DNA of 64,000 nt from Chlorocebus sabaeus (GCF_047675955.1 NC_132911.1:121101234-121165233); one strand, 5' to 3'; positions 22,270 through 34,261 are shown, numbered from the stretch's first letter. Notes: generated by a model from the letters alone, not told the origin. Translations and numbers: made by a program.

Positions 22270-24042
22270 CTGTTTAATGATTTCCTTTTGGAAGCTCCTG
22301 CTACCTCTTCTGAGATAGTATCTTCGTCACACTGACTCATATTTCCCCGTTTAAGGGATTTGGCCACTTGGAGACAGTTTATCGCCTTATGTTATTAAAA
22401 TTTGAATGGCCCATGTAAGCCAGAGACTGCCATGAGTCTCCTTTGCCAACACGTAGAGAGAGGTTTCCCGAAATGAAAACCTATAAGGAGTAAGACAATC
22501 TGAGAGAAAGAGAAAGGAAGAGAGGATCTTGGTGGCATAATTTAACCTTGGAATTCCCTCTTGCTTAAAACCAATTTCATTCCTTTGCCCTCCAAGTTAT
22601 AAGAGTCATAAATACCTATGAGAAAAGAGTTTGCATTCATTTTCTGACACTGACAACCTCTATAATACTAAATCCTCTATACCTGGAAAAGATAGATAAT
22701 GAATGCTTGCATAATAACTGAATGACTGATGATAGGGACATATACAATATTACTGGAAAGGTGGAGCCTTTGAGTGAGCATGGCATAGACATCCCTAATT
22801 ATCAAAGAGGTCACTTGTAGAGAAATCAAGCCAACTTAGTTCATCTTCCAAAGCTGTTCAGGACTGACCTGGCCTCGATCTGGAATCTGTGTATCCCTTT
22901 TTACCTCTGCCAATATCTAGCAAGCAATGAAATAGACATTTGATTTTTGTGGACAGCCTTATTATACATTTCCTCGTTTTCAATAATAAGAACAAACTGG
23001 TGACATGTATGTTTGCTAATGTTTTTATTGCTTGTGCTAAGTGTTCCATTTTGAAAAGAAAGCAATTTGTCAGTATTTAATGACCCTCTTTCCTAGTATC
23101 TTCACCTTGGCATGTTTTCCTGTCTCTGTCAGACCTGTGAGAAGATAGTTGTTGCTTAGTGATATGTTGTTCACAGCGTGGAAAGCCTTAGTCACAGGGT
23201 CTGTCTCCAGTAACATTTACAACACAGGGAGTACCATAACCAGCGGAGTTTGTGAAACCTCTTTCTTATAGCGTGCCAAGAATTCAATCTGTTTCTGGTT
23301 CCTGCAAACTAACAAAAGCTGTTGCTATGTTATCACTCTAAAAGATGAAGCCATATAGTCATATGTAGGCTTCCCTTTATAGAGTAAATACTACCCACTG
23401 ATAGACCAAAAGCTTAGAAAACTGTATCTCAAAGGTTAACGTGTCTATTAGCAGCATGCTGACAATCGTCAGCACAAGGTACCTTGTTGATAATGTCTAA
23501 ACTATTCTACATCCTTCCATTGATATCAGCAATAGCTTAAAATTCCAACTACTTTGACTGACTCAAGATTTAAATTTAATAGCAGAAACATAATTATAAG
23601 AGAAATAAAATTTGTGGGGGAAATTACAACTGTGATATAATTAATATGTTTCTGATACATAACTAATAAAAATTATAACAAAAATCCATTGAGGATCTCA
23701 GAAGAAGATGACAAAATAAAGGTTAAGAAGATAAAAAAAATTTCTTAGGAGAGGAAAAAATAGATTCTATGTGAAAAAGTGTTTAACTTACTAATCAAAT
23801 ACTATAAATTAGGAGATATTATTTCTTTACCCATCATAGAAGCAAAGATGTAAAAACAATGTTATTGATGCAAGTAGAGTGAGGCAAACATTTTTTATAT
23901 CAGTTGGTAAGCATGCAAACATAGAACTTTTATGGGAAAAATGGAAAAACCTTTGTTTTCTATATCCATACATTAACTTTTTTCAGAAAATAATTTCAAG
24001 GTTATTAAAAGGATACACAAATATAAAAAGAGGGATATTTGA
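22270..24042. other. Unassigned unique-looking sequence
   Basis: About 1.8 kb without a recognised repeat or gene. The part from about 22370 to 23500 is closer to average base composition and has no obvious repeat decay, so it is a reasonable place to look for conserved non-coding sequence. From 23560 it becomes very AT-rich. Confidence 0.5.
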
Positions 24043-24193
24043 AAAAATAAAGAAACAAGGAAAGAAGGAAGGATCAGAAGAAAGGGGAGAGGGGAGGGAG
24101 AGAAGAGAGAAGAGGACAAGAGAGGAAAGAAAAGGAAAAAGAAGAAAGGAGAGACGAGAGGAGAAGAGAAAGGGGGAGGGGAAGGGAAAATAA
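24043..24193. repeat. GA-rich polypurine tract
   Basis: About 150 bp almost wholly of A and G on the + strand (GGGAGAGGGGAGGGAGAGAAG and similar), with very few pyrimidines. A tract of this kind can form triplex DNA. Open frames across it on either strand are compositional artefacts. Confidence 0.93.
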
Positions 24194-24709
24194 ACTAGTG
24201 TTGGAGGCAACATGGAGCTGAAAATAAGTTTGAAAATCAATACCTTGAGAACTTCACCAAGCTTTTAAAGCCATCTAGCAGTCAATGGGATAAGAAGAAT
24301 CACTGTGAAGAAAAACTTTCCTTTCTATCATAGTCCCCTAAATCTTTTTAAATTACATGTGGATGCTTCCACACAAACCAATGGAAGTTACGTTGCTTGC
24401 TTTTCACAACCTCAGAGATGGATACTGTAACTGTCTTCCAGAGATGCACACTATAACTTTTGGAACTTCTCCTCTCCCCACTTTGGAGAGAGGAGGAGAT
24501 TATCTTCGTACAAAAAAAATTATTGTTGTTTTATTGAAATTTAAGTATGTGTAGGAGGGTGTATATACATTATGAATAGCCAAAGGGGTAGACGGTGTTG
24601 GTTTTTAAGATACTATATCTCAGCATCAAACCTATGTTTCTCTGCTGTTTTCTGATGCTGGAGTTGGATGTCTGTAAAATACATTTCTCCTTTACCAGCT
24701 GCATGTTGC
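24194..24709. other. Unassigned sequence
   Basis: About 500 bp with no recognised repeat or gene. Confidence 0.5.
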
Positions 24710-25139
24710 TTAGGATCTGCTCATAGGGATGCTAGAAGGAAGACTTGAAGGCTGGAAGAGGAAGAAGCACTCATTTCTGTTTTGCTTCTTGTTCCCACCA
24801 TGTCACTGTAGCAATGGTTTGTTAGTTATAGCTTGTGCCAGCAGCATTGCTTCCAGCGTGCAGTTCTCTCTAACCCTAGAACCAGCATCACTGCATGTGC
24901 TCAGGAATGCAAATACAACTGCAAGCAGCACCCCTTCCTCAGGGGTCAGAGTCCCAAATCCACAAGGTTCCTCCTTCATGGTCTTAGGTTTCTATAATCC
25001 CAACTTCTTCCCTTTTCTCTGCAGGCTTAGAGGTGCAGTTACTTCTTCTGGGATACTTCCTTGTCATCTTTTTGCCTTGATACCTTATATTAAATTTTCT
25101 CTGTAGAATAACTCTCCTGACTGAACCTGGACTGATACA
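24710..25139 (+). mobile_element. Possible LTR/MER-type repeat (family not named)
   Basis: The 3' end ('TATTAAATTTTCTCTGTAGAATAAC' then 'CCTGGACTGATACAA') has the ending shared by several mammalian LTR-like repeats, in which a TTAAA signal is followed about 40 bp later by 'CTGACTAATACA'. The body (library-type words such as CTCTGCAGGCTTAGAGG) is diverged. A 125-residue open frame here (24729-25106) has no recognisable domain. Confidence 0.4.
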
Positions 25140-25345
25140 ACGGAAATAATATCTGCATTATAAAGCTGTGTGTGTTGTGTGTATTACATATTCTAATTCT
25201 CTAAACAAGTCCATGTATTAGTATATGTTTTGTGTGTACTACGTATAAATATATTTTGTACATAATATACTTAGAACAGTATGTAGCACATAATTTATTC
25301 TCAGTAAATATTAGTGTTACTACTAATAAAAATTAATTGCATTGC
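25140..25345 (+). mobile_element. MIR SINE
   Basis: Begins CGGAAATAATATCTGCATTATAAAGC and ends 'ACTTAGAACAGTATGTAGCACATAATTTATTCTCAGTAAATATTAG', the MIR 3' half in sense orientation. Confidence 0.8.
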
Positions 25346-25500
25346 CTTGAGAACTGGCATCTTGATGTATAAAAGTTCTGATTTTAGCTAATAGAGTTCA
25401 TGTTAACTGCAAACTTCAAGACACTTTCAAAAAAGTGAAAAACACATGTGGAGAAGGCAACGGAGTTTACCTAAGGTTTCTGAAAAGAGAAATAACGGTC

Positions 25501-25540
25501 TTTTTTTTTTTTGTCTTTTTTTTTTTTTTTTTTTTTTTTT
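25501..25540. repeat. Interrupted poly-T run
   Basis: T12-GTC-T25. Low complexity; no Alu body adjoins it. Confidence 0.95.
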
Positions 25541-25671
25541 ACTGAAATAGCCTTGGAATCTTGATTTCCTTTCCTTTCTGTTCTTTTTGGATATCACATG
25601 GAATATGGAATATGGTGGTCCTGAATCTTGATATGCCAAGAAATATATGAAGCAAGAAGATAAACTACTAT

Positions 25672-25870
25672 GCATTAACCTCCTGCTATGTACCAGCTAA
25701 TTTTCAATATTATCCCATGAACCTTCACCATAAATCTAGTGGGTTATGTATTATCATTCTCATTTTATAAATAAGGGAACACAGATTTGGAGAGCTTAAA
25801 TAGCCAGTCTTGTGTTACATATATTGGTAGAGGCAGAGCTACGATATGAAACAAGATTTGTGTCTACAAA
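25672..25870 (-). mobile_element. MIR SINE
   Basis: Antisense MIR: 'CTGCTATGTACCAGCTAATTTTC', 'ATTATCATTCTCATTTTATAAATAAGG' and 'GGTAGAGGCAGAGCTACGATATG' in the expected order. Confidence 0.83.
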
Positions 25871-26718
25871 TACATAAATATCATTAGAAAGGAAATGTCA
25901 GGGTATGTGCACATGTTGCAGAAGATTGCAACAAATATAAGAGGTAAAGAGTTAAAGTCCACACAATGTTGAAAACTTTTTATAATCCAATGAGAAAAAA
26001 CTCCAGGCAGCTCAAAGAAGAAACTTGAGCAGAGTCACACAGCAAGGGTGTACTACAATCAGACTTACAACTTGAGACTGATCAGTAAACAGTAGTCTTC
26101 CCTCTAAACCTCATTTATCATAGAATTAACACAACCTACTGCTCATTTGAAAGAATAATTGAACTCCAGTCATGAAATCCATTGGCTTATAAGAATTGTG
26201 AACTCTATGAGATTTTTAAAAAATCCCTTTCATCTATTAGAGGAATAAAACACATTATTTACTAAAGTTTAATTAGACACATAATGACTTCTCCATAGGG
26301 AGAAAGAAGAAATAAAAAACTACATTTCCAAGTGCATGGAATGATACAAGAGATCTGGTAAAGAGGGCCGTTAGTGGTCATTAGCCTTTGTCTGCCAGGA
26401 AAATTTAACTTTTGTCTTCTTACGAAAAGGCTTACCCTGAAAGGTTTCTATTTATGTTACTGAAGTAAAGAAATTCTCTGCAGGTAAATTTTACGTGGGA
26501 ATATGTTATTTAATGCTAATGGGCTATAGTAGGGAGAATTTTCATGGAAGCATGCCAATGCTAAACATGAAGAAATATTTTCATGTGGGACTGGCTTGAA
26601 TCCCATTAACGTAGGTACTTCGCAATCTAGGAGTCCCAGGAAATGCAAATTATCCATTTAAAAAAGTATCAATTTTTAAGTGTTTTAAGTTTACTCTGTC
26701 ATAGGCTCCATTAAGCAC
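25871..26718. other. Unassigned sequence
   Basis: About 850 bp. A short MIR-like phrase occurs near 26025-26065 (AGAGTCACACAGCAAGG), too weak to call. The part from about 26150 to 26660 shows no repeat signature and is a candidate for conserved non-coding sequence. Confidence 0.45.
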
Positions 26719-26719
26719 T

Positions 26720-27090
26720 GTATTCGTCATAGAATAGGTTATGCTGTGATAATATAAACTCATAATATCAGAAGCTAAAGACAACAAAGGCTTTATTTTC
26801 TGCTCATTATGGAGACTCTTCCAGGCATGGCTGACTCTCCAGAGCAGCTGCCAATGTGATGACTTTGTCCTCCAGGCTTCTTTAACTTCATGGCACCATC
26901 ACACCAACATGAGACCCCACAATCATTGTGTGATGAATGGCAGACCTCAAAGTCCAGCACTACAATGAAATATTTCTACTTAGAAGTGACACAGATTATC
27001 TACACTCATATTCCATTGGCTGTGTCATGTGACCAGACCTGGCCTCAAGGACATGGGGAAAGCAAACCAGATAATGGCAAAGTATGGCAA
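26720..27090. mobile_element. Old LTR-like interspersed repeat (family not named)
   Basis: Contains the recurring motif order seen again at 45925-46285: an 'ACAACAAAGGCTTTATTTTCTG' block early, then 'GAAGTGACACAGATTATC', 'CATATTCCATTGGCTGTGTCATGTGACC'. These are common in mammalian LTR-type repeats. Family and strand were not fixed. Confidence 0.55.
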
Positions 27091-27097
27091 GCCTACC

Positions 27098-27290
27098 CAG
27101 TGTCTCATTTACACTTCCTACAACCCTGTGATGTAAATACAATATTATCTTCTTTTTACAAATAAGAAACCTGACTCATAGAGTCATTAATACATTCCCC
27201 TGGGTCACAGAGATATACAGTGACAGAACTAGGATTCAAACATCAGTTGGCTAACCCTCCAAAATGTGTTCTAACCACCATGCCTGCCTA
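27098..27290 (-). mobile_element. MIR SINE
   Basis: Antisense MIR: 'CCTACAACCCTGTGATGTAAATAC', 'TTTTTACAAATAAGAAACCTGACTC', 'GGTCACAGAGATATACAGTGACAGAACTAGGATTCAAAC' and 'GTGTTCTAACCACCATGCC'. Confidence 0.85.
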
Positions 27291-27904
27291 TGTTCCTGGA
27301 TGTATTATACATGGGCTCCGGAATGGATGCCTACTTTCTGACATGATTATTACTCTCAGGGAACACTCCCCTAAGAACAGGGTTGAGAAAAGTTTAAAGT
27401 AACTTTGAGTCTCTATCTCAGCAAGAGAGAGGAACAACCCACCAGGGATCGCACTAATTATGTTGCAACAGACTACTTAAGCTTTTTAATTTGTTCAAGT
27501 ATTTTTCTTTTATCTCCTGTATTCTCCAGACCAATGAGTAGGAAAACCTCTACAGGGAAAAGAATCCTGTGAGCTTGTCTTTGGGTGAAGGAAAGAAGAC
27601 AATGTCTAGGGAGATGACACTCCTTCTCTACAGTCTTTTGTGCAGAAGATCCACCCTCCTATAGCCACCAACAGATATAAAGAGTGGCGGCAACCTTAAA
27701 GAGAAGACAGTAGACTATGTCCCTGAGGTCTGCTGTAGGAAACAGAAACAACCCTCCCTGGACTGAGAAATGCACCTGAACAAAAGCAAGGCTCTGCTGC
27801 TCTGACCTATCCACATTAGGATGTGGTTTTGTTTCTCTGGCATTGAAATGGGAGGGCAAGGTTATCTGCTGTTCTCTTATGACCTCTGTCACATTTATTG
27901 TGAC
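27291..27904. other. Unassigned sequence
   Basis: About 600 bp with no recognised repeat or gene. An open frame on the minus strand (27659-27910) lacks any known domain. Confidence 0.5.
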
Positions 27905-28070
27905 ACACACCTAGTATGTCTAAGGGATACTACTAGCTTTAAAGAATTTATAATCTGGTAAAGCACATAATACAGGAGCACAAATAAGCACAAATGGCAG
28001 ATGTAAGAGAGGCCCAAGCAAAGAGGAGAAATTGATTTCATCTGGAAAGAGAGACCCAAAAAGAGTTTAT
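27905..28070 (-). mobile_element. Possible L2 fragment
   Basis: 'GACACACACCTAGTATGTCTAAG' followed by 'TTTAAAGAATTTATAATCTGG' resembles the antisense L2 order (catalogued as the 'CACCTACTATGTGCCAGG ... CTTACAGTCTAG' region). Diverged; low confidence. Confidence 0.4.
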
Positions 28071-28427
28071 GGGAGTGAGCATCCACACCTAGAATGGGCT
28101 TGGAGATAAGGACTGAAGCTGGTACAGACAAAAGGGAACAATACAAAAAGAGAGCAAAACAGTTAGAAAAGGAATGAATACAAAAAGGCCTAGGACTGGT
28201 TTGAGAAAAAGTCAGCAACCCAATTTGGATAAAGCATCCAATTTGTAAAAGATTTATATCAAGATACATAGGGAAAGCTATGTTGGAACTAAGTCATAGA
28301 GATCTTGGAGGATTTTTTTCTTGTGAGAGTCTACTGGATGGCTTAAGTTAGCACATTAAGACCAAGACCCCTACAGTAAAAAATATACAGAGTATTTGAT
28401 GTTGCCAAAGAAAAGAAGTTAGACTGC
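28071..28427. other. Unassigned sequence
   Basis: About 350 bp. It may extend the L2-like stretch before it, but nothing diagnostic is seen. Confidence 0.4.
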
Positions 28428-28645
28428 GTACTCAGGTTTCAATGATAACTCCACCACTTAATCACTATGAAACATCGAGAAAATTATTTAGATTCTCTGT
28501 TCTTCATTTTCTCACATTTGAAATGGAAATAATGTTAATTAGGGGTTGTTGGGGATTCAGTTATACAAGAGATGTGAAGAGATCAAAATCATACCTGGCA
28601 CATGGTAATCAGTCAATTAATGCTAATTTTTATTAGCTGCTCTTA
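28428..28645 (+). mobile_element. MIR SINE
   Basis: Sense MIR: 'CTCCACCACTTAATCACTATG', 'CTTCATTTTCTCACATTTGAAATGG', 'ATACCTGGCACATGGTAATCAGTC' and a final 'TGCTAATTTTTATTAGC'. Confidence 0.85.
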
Positions 28646-29614
28646 TTTCTTGACACATACTATCTCCTTCTTCATTTGGGATATGGCAATAACTGACACA
28701 ATATTAATTTCCCTGTAGGAAGGGTTGGCACTCAGCATAAATGTTAAGTTCACTTACAAGTCCCTGAACTTGAAGTAAATTCTCAAGTTAACTCAAATCT
28801 GCTAAAAACATAGAACTCATCTGAAGGCTAGAAAAGGGCAAAGATGGGCTCCCCCCCCAAAAAAAACCAATTTAGAGAATACCCAGACAATGCTATTCAC
28901 TAAAGCGTTGTGTCTCAGTGTGATTCCCTCTTATTTTACGACATACCAAGAAACGTAGAGATAAACTGAATGTGCCTGTTGACAGCCCATCTACGGAGCT
29001 GCCGACTGAATGGAGCATCTTTGAGGTAGAATAAGGTGTTAAACCATCATCATTGTCACTGGTGGTTTGATTGGGTTAAAGGGCTGGTTGTAGATTTGGT
29101 CTCTACACACATTCTTATGCCCCCTCCATTATAAGCCAGAGGCTAGGGAGATCGTCTTTTTTCTAGGCTTGCCTCAACAGTTCTAGACCTTCTGCTTACT
29201 CCAAATTTAGGGAGAGGCATAAAAAGTTACCAAAATGACTTGAATGTAAAACTTACGCAATACATTTTTCTGTTATTGTTGTTTAGAAAAAAAAAAAAAA
29301 AAAGGTAGTTTTCTCAGTTCTCCCAAATGCAGTACCTGTAGCCAACACTAATTAACTTGCTTAAAATGTGACCAACTGTGCCATTTATTTTATTTAAATT
29401 ATGGTCATAAGAAGCTGAGTCATTATAAAGACTGAAAACTCTGCCTTAATTTCTTTCTGATCATGCAATTTCACAGTGACTAGGAAAAAACATAGTTCAA
29501 GACAGAATAGCGGATTTAGAATATTTAAAAGGAATTGTTTGGCCAAAAGGATGAAGGCTGAGAGGTGACATAGTAATCATCTCAAGTATTTTTTCTTCTT
29601 ATGAGAGAGAAAGT
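28646..29614. other. Unassigned sequence
   Basis: Nearly 1 kb without a recognised repeat or gene, apart from an A run of 18 at 29287-29304 and a C8A8 stretch near 28852. Confidence 0.5.
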
Positions 29615-29790
29615 AGCACTGATTGAGTTTCTAATATATTTTTATGTACTTATGCCATGGATTTATATATGCTTTTGTGTCATCACATAAGAATCTCATA
29701 TAATAAACAAGGGAACAGGGGCTTGGAGAGGTTAAATTACTTACCTGAGATTAATCAATTAGTGGATCACAGAGACAGAACTTAGTTGAT
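29615..29790 (-). mobile_element. MIR SINE
   Basis: Antisense MIR: 'GCACTGATTGAGTTTCTAATATA', 'AACAGGGGCTTGGAGAGGTTAAATTACTTACC' and 'GAGACAGAACTTAG'. Confidence 0.75.
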
Positions 29791-30539
29791 TAAACAGGTA
29801 GTTAATCAAAAGAAAATATATTTGATAACAAAGCTATGTGACTTCAGAAAAATTGGTCGCGTCCTGATATTTATTGTAATAGCATTTGAAATTTACAAAA
29901 CAAAGCAGAAGAGAAAACTTCTTTTTCTTGACATGTAGATTAGCTTCAAATATGTCACTAGGTAATATAAAGCCTGGAAAATATTTCTTAACTAATGTTT
30001 TATGATATAAAGCTGCACATGTGGGACATGAATTCCAAGTCCTGAAATGACAAGGAGGGAGAGGCTGCATATTTGTTAAGGTCATTCACAACACAATGCT
30101 GAAAGAATTGCTTTGAATTAAAAATTTCAAAATCAGTGTTGCTTGGCTCACTCTCTTGAATCTTTTCAATTCTGTACTAACTAGCCAAACATATCTCTTC
30201 AAACAAAGATAACAAAAATCCATTCTTTCCATATTTATATGAAATGTAATTTCTTCTGCTCCTACCCCCATATTTCCAAAATGCCTGAACCACAAAATGA
30301 AGGGAATGAGTAACAACAGTGGTTTGGACAATGCGTTCATGAGCTTTCCTATCAGGAAAATGGTTTATAAATAAAGTCTAGCTAAACAAGATAATCCATT
30401 GATTTAAATACAGTCATTCTTTCCTATTTGGTTCCTAGGATTAGTTCTGAATTCTGAACGATGGCCACACCATTGCTTACATGTTATTCTGCCCTTCCTC
30501 ATCGTGGAGGCAAGCTCTGAACCCAGAATCATTTCTATG
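29791..30539. other. Unassigned sequence
   Basis: About 750 bp with no recognised repeat. Two adjacent minus-strand open frames (29834-30085 and 30086-30340) show no known motif and are treated as chance. Confidence 0.5.
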
Positions 30540-30690
30540 CAACAAACAACAGTGAAGCACTTTCTCCATGCCAGGTTCGGGGCTGGACACTCAGGATAGA
30601 GAGATGAACAAGCAGACCCTCTTCTAAGGAGTGCACAGTCCCTGTGTAGTGAAACAAATCATCACTATATCTTGTGTAACAATAGAAAGG
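30540..30690 (-). mobile_element. L2 LINE fragment
   Basis: 'GCACTTTCTCCATGCCAGGTTCGGGGCTGG', 'GATGAACAAGCAGACCCTC' and 'AAGGAGTGCACAGTCCC' follow the antisense L2 3' region. Confidence 0.7.
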
Positions 30691-31453
30691 GGCCCAGACA
30701 AGGGAGAAAAGCTGGATTTGTGGGAGATCGTCTTGGGGCTGTGGAATCTTAAAAGAAGAAAACAAGTCATGGGATTAACAGGAGAGAAAGAGACTTGCTG
30801 CTGTACCAAAGGAAATGCTTAAATGTCCATCTCTGGGGAAGATTTAGGTCTTATTGTCTGTAGAATCTTACCTGGGAAGTTTTTTAAACTTCCACATGAA
30901 AGGACTAATTTAATCACAATTTGAAGCAGCAGCAACACAGGACATATTTATTTATAAAATCTCTCTGTAGACATTGATTTTGTGAGAGTGTGAAAAATCA
31001 GACAGATTTTCAACTTATAAAAGGAACAGCCCTTTGTGTGTGTTATTTTAATCGTGTAATTTGGCATCTATACCTGAGAAACAGCAGATGGACCTTATAG
31101 GATAGAGCAAACAACATGGATAATTTTTTTCCTTCTTCTTTTAAAATAGCTTCCAATAATAAATATTAATAAATTCTAAAAGGACCATTTAGCCATCAAC
31201 AAGATCTTCTTTATTTTTTTGTTGGCTGGAAGACCATTAAGCAAACTCATTTATTTTCTTTAACTATCACAAAGTAGTCACAATTCTTTAGGGATTTCTT
31301 GCTTAGCATTCTAACCATGTGTGTGCCTCAAGGTATTCCTTTCAATGGAATGAACTTAGACTACTTACCAGAGGAAACAAGGAGGCAGAGGCAAACAACG
31401 TAATAAATTACATTTTTAGGAAGGAAGGAATAAATGTAATAAAAAAGAATCTA
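30691..31453. other. Unassigned sequence
   Basis: About 760 bp with no recognised repeat or gene; AT-rich after 31000. Confidence 0.5.
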
Positions 31454-31758
31454 GGCTGGGTGCAGTGATTCATGCATATAATCCAAGCACTTTGGAAGAC
31501 CAACATGGGAGGACTGCTTAATCCGAGGAGTTTGAGAAGAGCCTAGGCAACATAGTGAGACCCAGTCTCTACAAAAAATAAAAAAAAATAAAAAATTAGC
31601 TGGATGTGGTGGCATATAGCTGTAATCCCAGCTACTTGGGAAGCTGAGGCAGGAAGATAGTTTGAGCCCAGGGGGTTGAGATTGTGGTGAGCTGTATTTG
31701 TGCCACTGCACTTCAGCCTGGGCAACAAAGCAAGGTCCTGTCTCTTCAAAAAAAAAAA
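31454..31758 (+). mobile_element. AluJ element
   Basis: Full-length diverged Alu: GGCTGGGTGCAGTGATTCATGC, J-type GGAGGACTGCTTAATCC, CTCTACAAAAAATAAAAAAAA linker and 'GGGCAACAAAGCAAGGTCCTGTCTC' with an A tail. Minus-strand open frames over it are Alu artefacts. Confidence 0.93.
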
Positions 31759-31789
31759 TGTAAACCACAAAGTCATTCTGAGTTGAAGC

Positions 31790-31970
31790 CATCCTCTGGA
31801 GTCAGGGTCCCTGAATGTGAATCTCACCTTTACTATGTATTACTTAACAGACCTTGAGCTACCCCTAAGAAGTTGCCATTTGAAATAAAGAGAAAAGCCA
31901 CATCATACAATTTAGCACAGTGCCTGCCATAAAATACATAATATTAATTTATCTTCTATTATTTCAAAAA
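31790..31970 (+). mobile_element. MIR SINE
   Basis: 'CTCTGGAGTCAGGGTCCCTG', 'AATCTCACCTTTACTATG' and 'TAGCACAGTGCCTGCCATAAAATAC' follow the sense MIR order. Confidence 0.75.
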
Positions 31971-32384
31971 AGCCCAAAGTTCAAATTGAGTGTCTTTGGA
32001 ATAACAAATGTTATTCTTTCTGAAATGGATGGGTTGATGTTTGTTCAAGATTCTCCACACCCTTAGGTTCCTTCTGCCACCTGCTAATATCCCTGCTGTC
32101 ATTTCCTGTAATTATTCATTCTTTATCTCTTTTTTTCTATTTAATTTGAATTTATTTAGAAAAACATAGGTTTTGCTATAAAGGAGGCACAACTTTTCTC
32201 AGATTAAAGTACTGAAAATATCCAAGAAAACAAAACAAAATAAAACAAACATTTCCTAGAATCTCTAGATTGATACAGAGCACCAGGCTATTTATCAAAA
32301 GTAGAGTTTACATATGTAAATTTTGCAAGGGTAAAAATATTCCTTGAGCAGGATTTATGGCATAAGCAAAAGTGTAGAGTCATA

Positions 32385-32520
32385 GTTGTAGAATTTTAGG
32401 ATTCAAAGTGATCTTAAAGAATGTCAAGTCCAATGTCTTCATTTTACAGTGCAGAAAGCTAAAATCCAGAAACAATGAGTAACTGTTTAAGAATACAAAG
32501 CCAGTTCACGAGCTATAGGA
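32385..32520 (-). mobile_element. MIR-family fragment
   Basis: 'TAGAATTTTAGGATTCAAAGTGATCTTAAAG', 'CTTCATTTTACAGTGCAGAAAG' and 'AGCCAGTTCACGAGC' match the antisense MIR-type arrangement. Confidence 0.55.
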
Positions 32521-32764
32521 CTCTCTCACAAGTCCTCTGAAGTGCAGTCAAGAGGTCTTCTGCTGGACCTAGAATAGGCTAATAAAACCCCACATAGTTC
32601 CAGCATCCTAAGGAAAACAGAGAAGACCAGAGAGACAAGTACCTTTTCTCAAGCTCTGTCCCAGAATAGACCCCTGCCACAGTGGAGAAGTTGGGACTGC
32701 TCTAGCTTTGCCTCACCCGCCATGGTTTTGGGATGACAGTAAATCAGAACTGATAGGCATGGTG
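32521..32764. other. Unassigned sequence
   Basis: Short stretch without a recognised feature. Confidence 0.4.
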
Positions 32765-33150
32765 ACCCAAAAGTGTTCACACTGAATAGTGAGAAGCAGA
32801 TTCACTGTGCACTGGATATCAGCATTTCTGAGTCAAGTGAGAGAGAAGCCCAAACACAAAACAAGTTACCTGAAATGCATTTATTACACATAGGCAGCAA
32901 GGGACAACAGAAGCCTAGGGTTCATCGTGAGGCATTCCTCAAAGGCTCGGGAGAGCTGCCTGGTGCAGATAGAGTCTTTTCTACATATGTCCCACTTGCA
33001 CCACAGCTGAGGGGCCCCAAAAGGCAGCCTGCCCCTGGATTATATCTCTCAGGGTCACACGACCCACTGGGCTAAGGAACTGAATGGCATTCTTTTTCTA
33101 AAGACGGACTGGAACAGAGACCAGGCTCTTCTAGCCAGTCCTTCTTCATT
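32765..33150 (-). mobile_element. Possible ERV LTR (family not named)
   Basis: On the minus strand there is an AATAAA signal (complement of 32880-32885) followed by a short U5-like stretch ending near 32775, and a more GC-rich upstream half. That layout suits an LTR. The plus-strand open frame here (32773-33075) has no recognisable domain. Confidence 0.35.
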
Positions 33151-33289
33151 TCAGGCTGTTGCATTTCCAACACATTCTACAATTATTCTTAAAAACTAAA
33201 AGTAGAATAGGGGAGAACTGGGGAATCTAGGGTCACCCAAAGAACTCTTCTGCAATTAGTCCAAGATTATAGGACCTATTCAGACCAAT

Positions 33290-33645
33290 TAAACCTGGGA
33301 GAGAAATCCTCTTCCCTTGGTAACATGAGTGACAATGAGGCCTGTTTCCAGCTGCCTACAGTCAATTTGTCCATCATACAGAGAAAGCCTTTCTGTAGTA
33401 AGATAGAATGAAGTCAACAAGTTTAAAGAAAAACAGAAAAAAAGCCAACAAAAACAACAATGAGTGAGCTGGAAAATGATGACAATATATGACATAGTTA
33501 AGCCACCCAAATCCCACCATGCAGAAAGGCCATTCTTCCTTGGACTTCCTGGTCACATGAGCCAATAAATTACCTTTTCAGCTTAAATGGATCTAAGATA
33601 GGTTATTCGTATTTGCAATGGAAAAGGTCCTAACACAAATACTTA
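33290..33645 (+). mobile_element. Possible LTR/MER-type repeat
   Basis: The 3' part, 'GGTCACATGAGCCAATAAATTACC' then 'GCAATGGAAAAGGTCCTAACAC', matches the shared ending of an old LTR-like family ('GAGCCAATAAATTCC ... AGAGTCCTGAC'). The 5' part is not recognisable. Confidence 0.45.
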
Positions 33646-33648
33646 TAA

Positions 33649-34040
33649 GTTGTTTTACCACTATATACGTAGTATCATTACCCACTTAATTTGACAGCAT
33701 TTGTTTAGTGATTCACCTGTATTTAATCTTTTCAGAAAATTCAGCTTAATTTTTATACAAACAATACGTCCATTTCTTTGAACACTCATATTTTATTGGT
33801 TTTATAATAATTATGTAATTGCAATAATAAATGCAACTGGCATAATTAGGCTTGTGAACTATTAGGAAGCTTAAAACCCAACCTGTGGGAGCAGAAGTAC
33901 TTGGCACAGTAGAGAGTAGTCTACTGTTTGGGAGTACATGGAGTGCCAAGGGCATCCGATGCTTATGCTTTTTATAGGAGAAAAGAAGAACATTGGTTAA
34001 CCCATCATGATGGTTAAGTAGAGATTGGTTAAAAGAGCTT
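33649..34040. other. Unassigned sequence
   Basis: About 390 bp without a recognised feature. Confidence 0.5.
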
Positions 34041-34044
34041 TTGT

Positions 34045-34118
34045 TTTACATTCTTTTATTTCACACTCTTAGCACATTACCAGGTACATATTAGGAGCTC
34101 AATAGATGTTTGTTAAAG
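34045..34118 (+). mobile_element. L2 LINE 3' end
   Basis: 'CTCTTAGCACATTACCAGGTACATATTAGGAGCTCAATAGATGTTTG' is the L2 terminal sequence in sense orientation. Confidence 0.75.
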
Positions 34119-34258
34119 AAAATAATTCTATAAATACTTCTAGAGCTCCTACTCTGGGTAAAGCTTTGTGCTAATCACTGAGCAGGAAACAAAGAAGTAT
34201 AAATTTTCTTTTCAGTTTTCACAGAGCTTATGTGTAACAAGGGAGTATGTTAATTAAA
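34119..34258 (-). mobile_element. L2 LINE fragment
   Basis: 'ATACTTCTAGAGCTCCTACTCTGGG' and 'TCACAGAGCTTATGTG' follow the antisense L2 order immediately after a sense L2 end, so two L2 copies abut. Confidence 0.6.
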
Positions 34259-34261
34259 AAT

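Noticed and set aside
23458..23480. Short palindrome GCTGACAATCGTCAGC as a possible regulatory site
   Set aside because: A 16-bp imperfect palindrome is expected by chance in 64 kb; no context supports function.
23879..24193. Lys/Glu/Arg-rich 104-residue protein
   Set aside because: Its charged tail is the GA polypurine tract read in frame.
24729..25106. 125-residue open frame, possible secreted or membrane protein
   Set aside because: No recognisable domain; overlaps an LTR-like repeat; starts next to ordinary sequence without promoter signals.
27895..28269. 124-residue minus-strand frame with hydrophobic stretches
   Set aside because: Partly over an L2-like repeat; hydrophobicity follows from the T-rich strand; no family motif.
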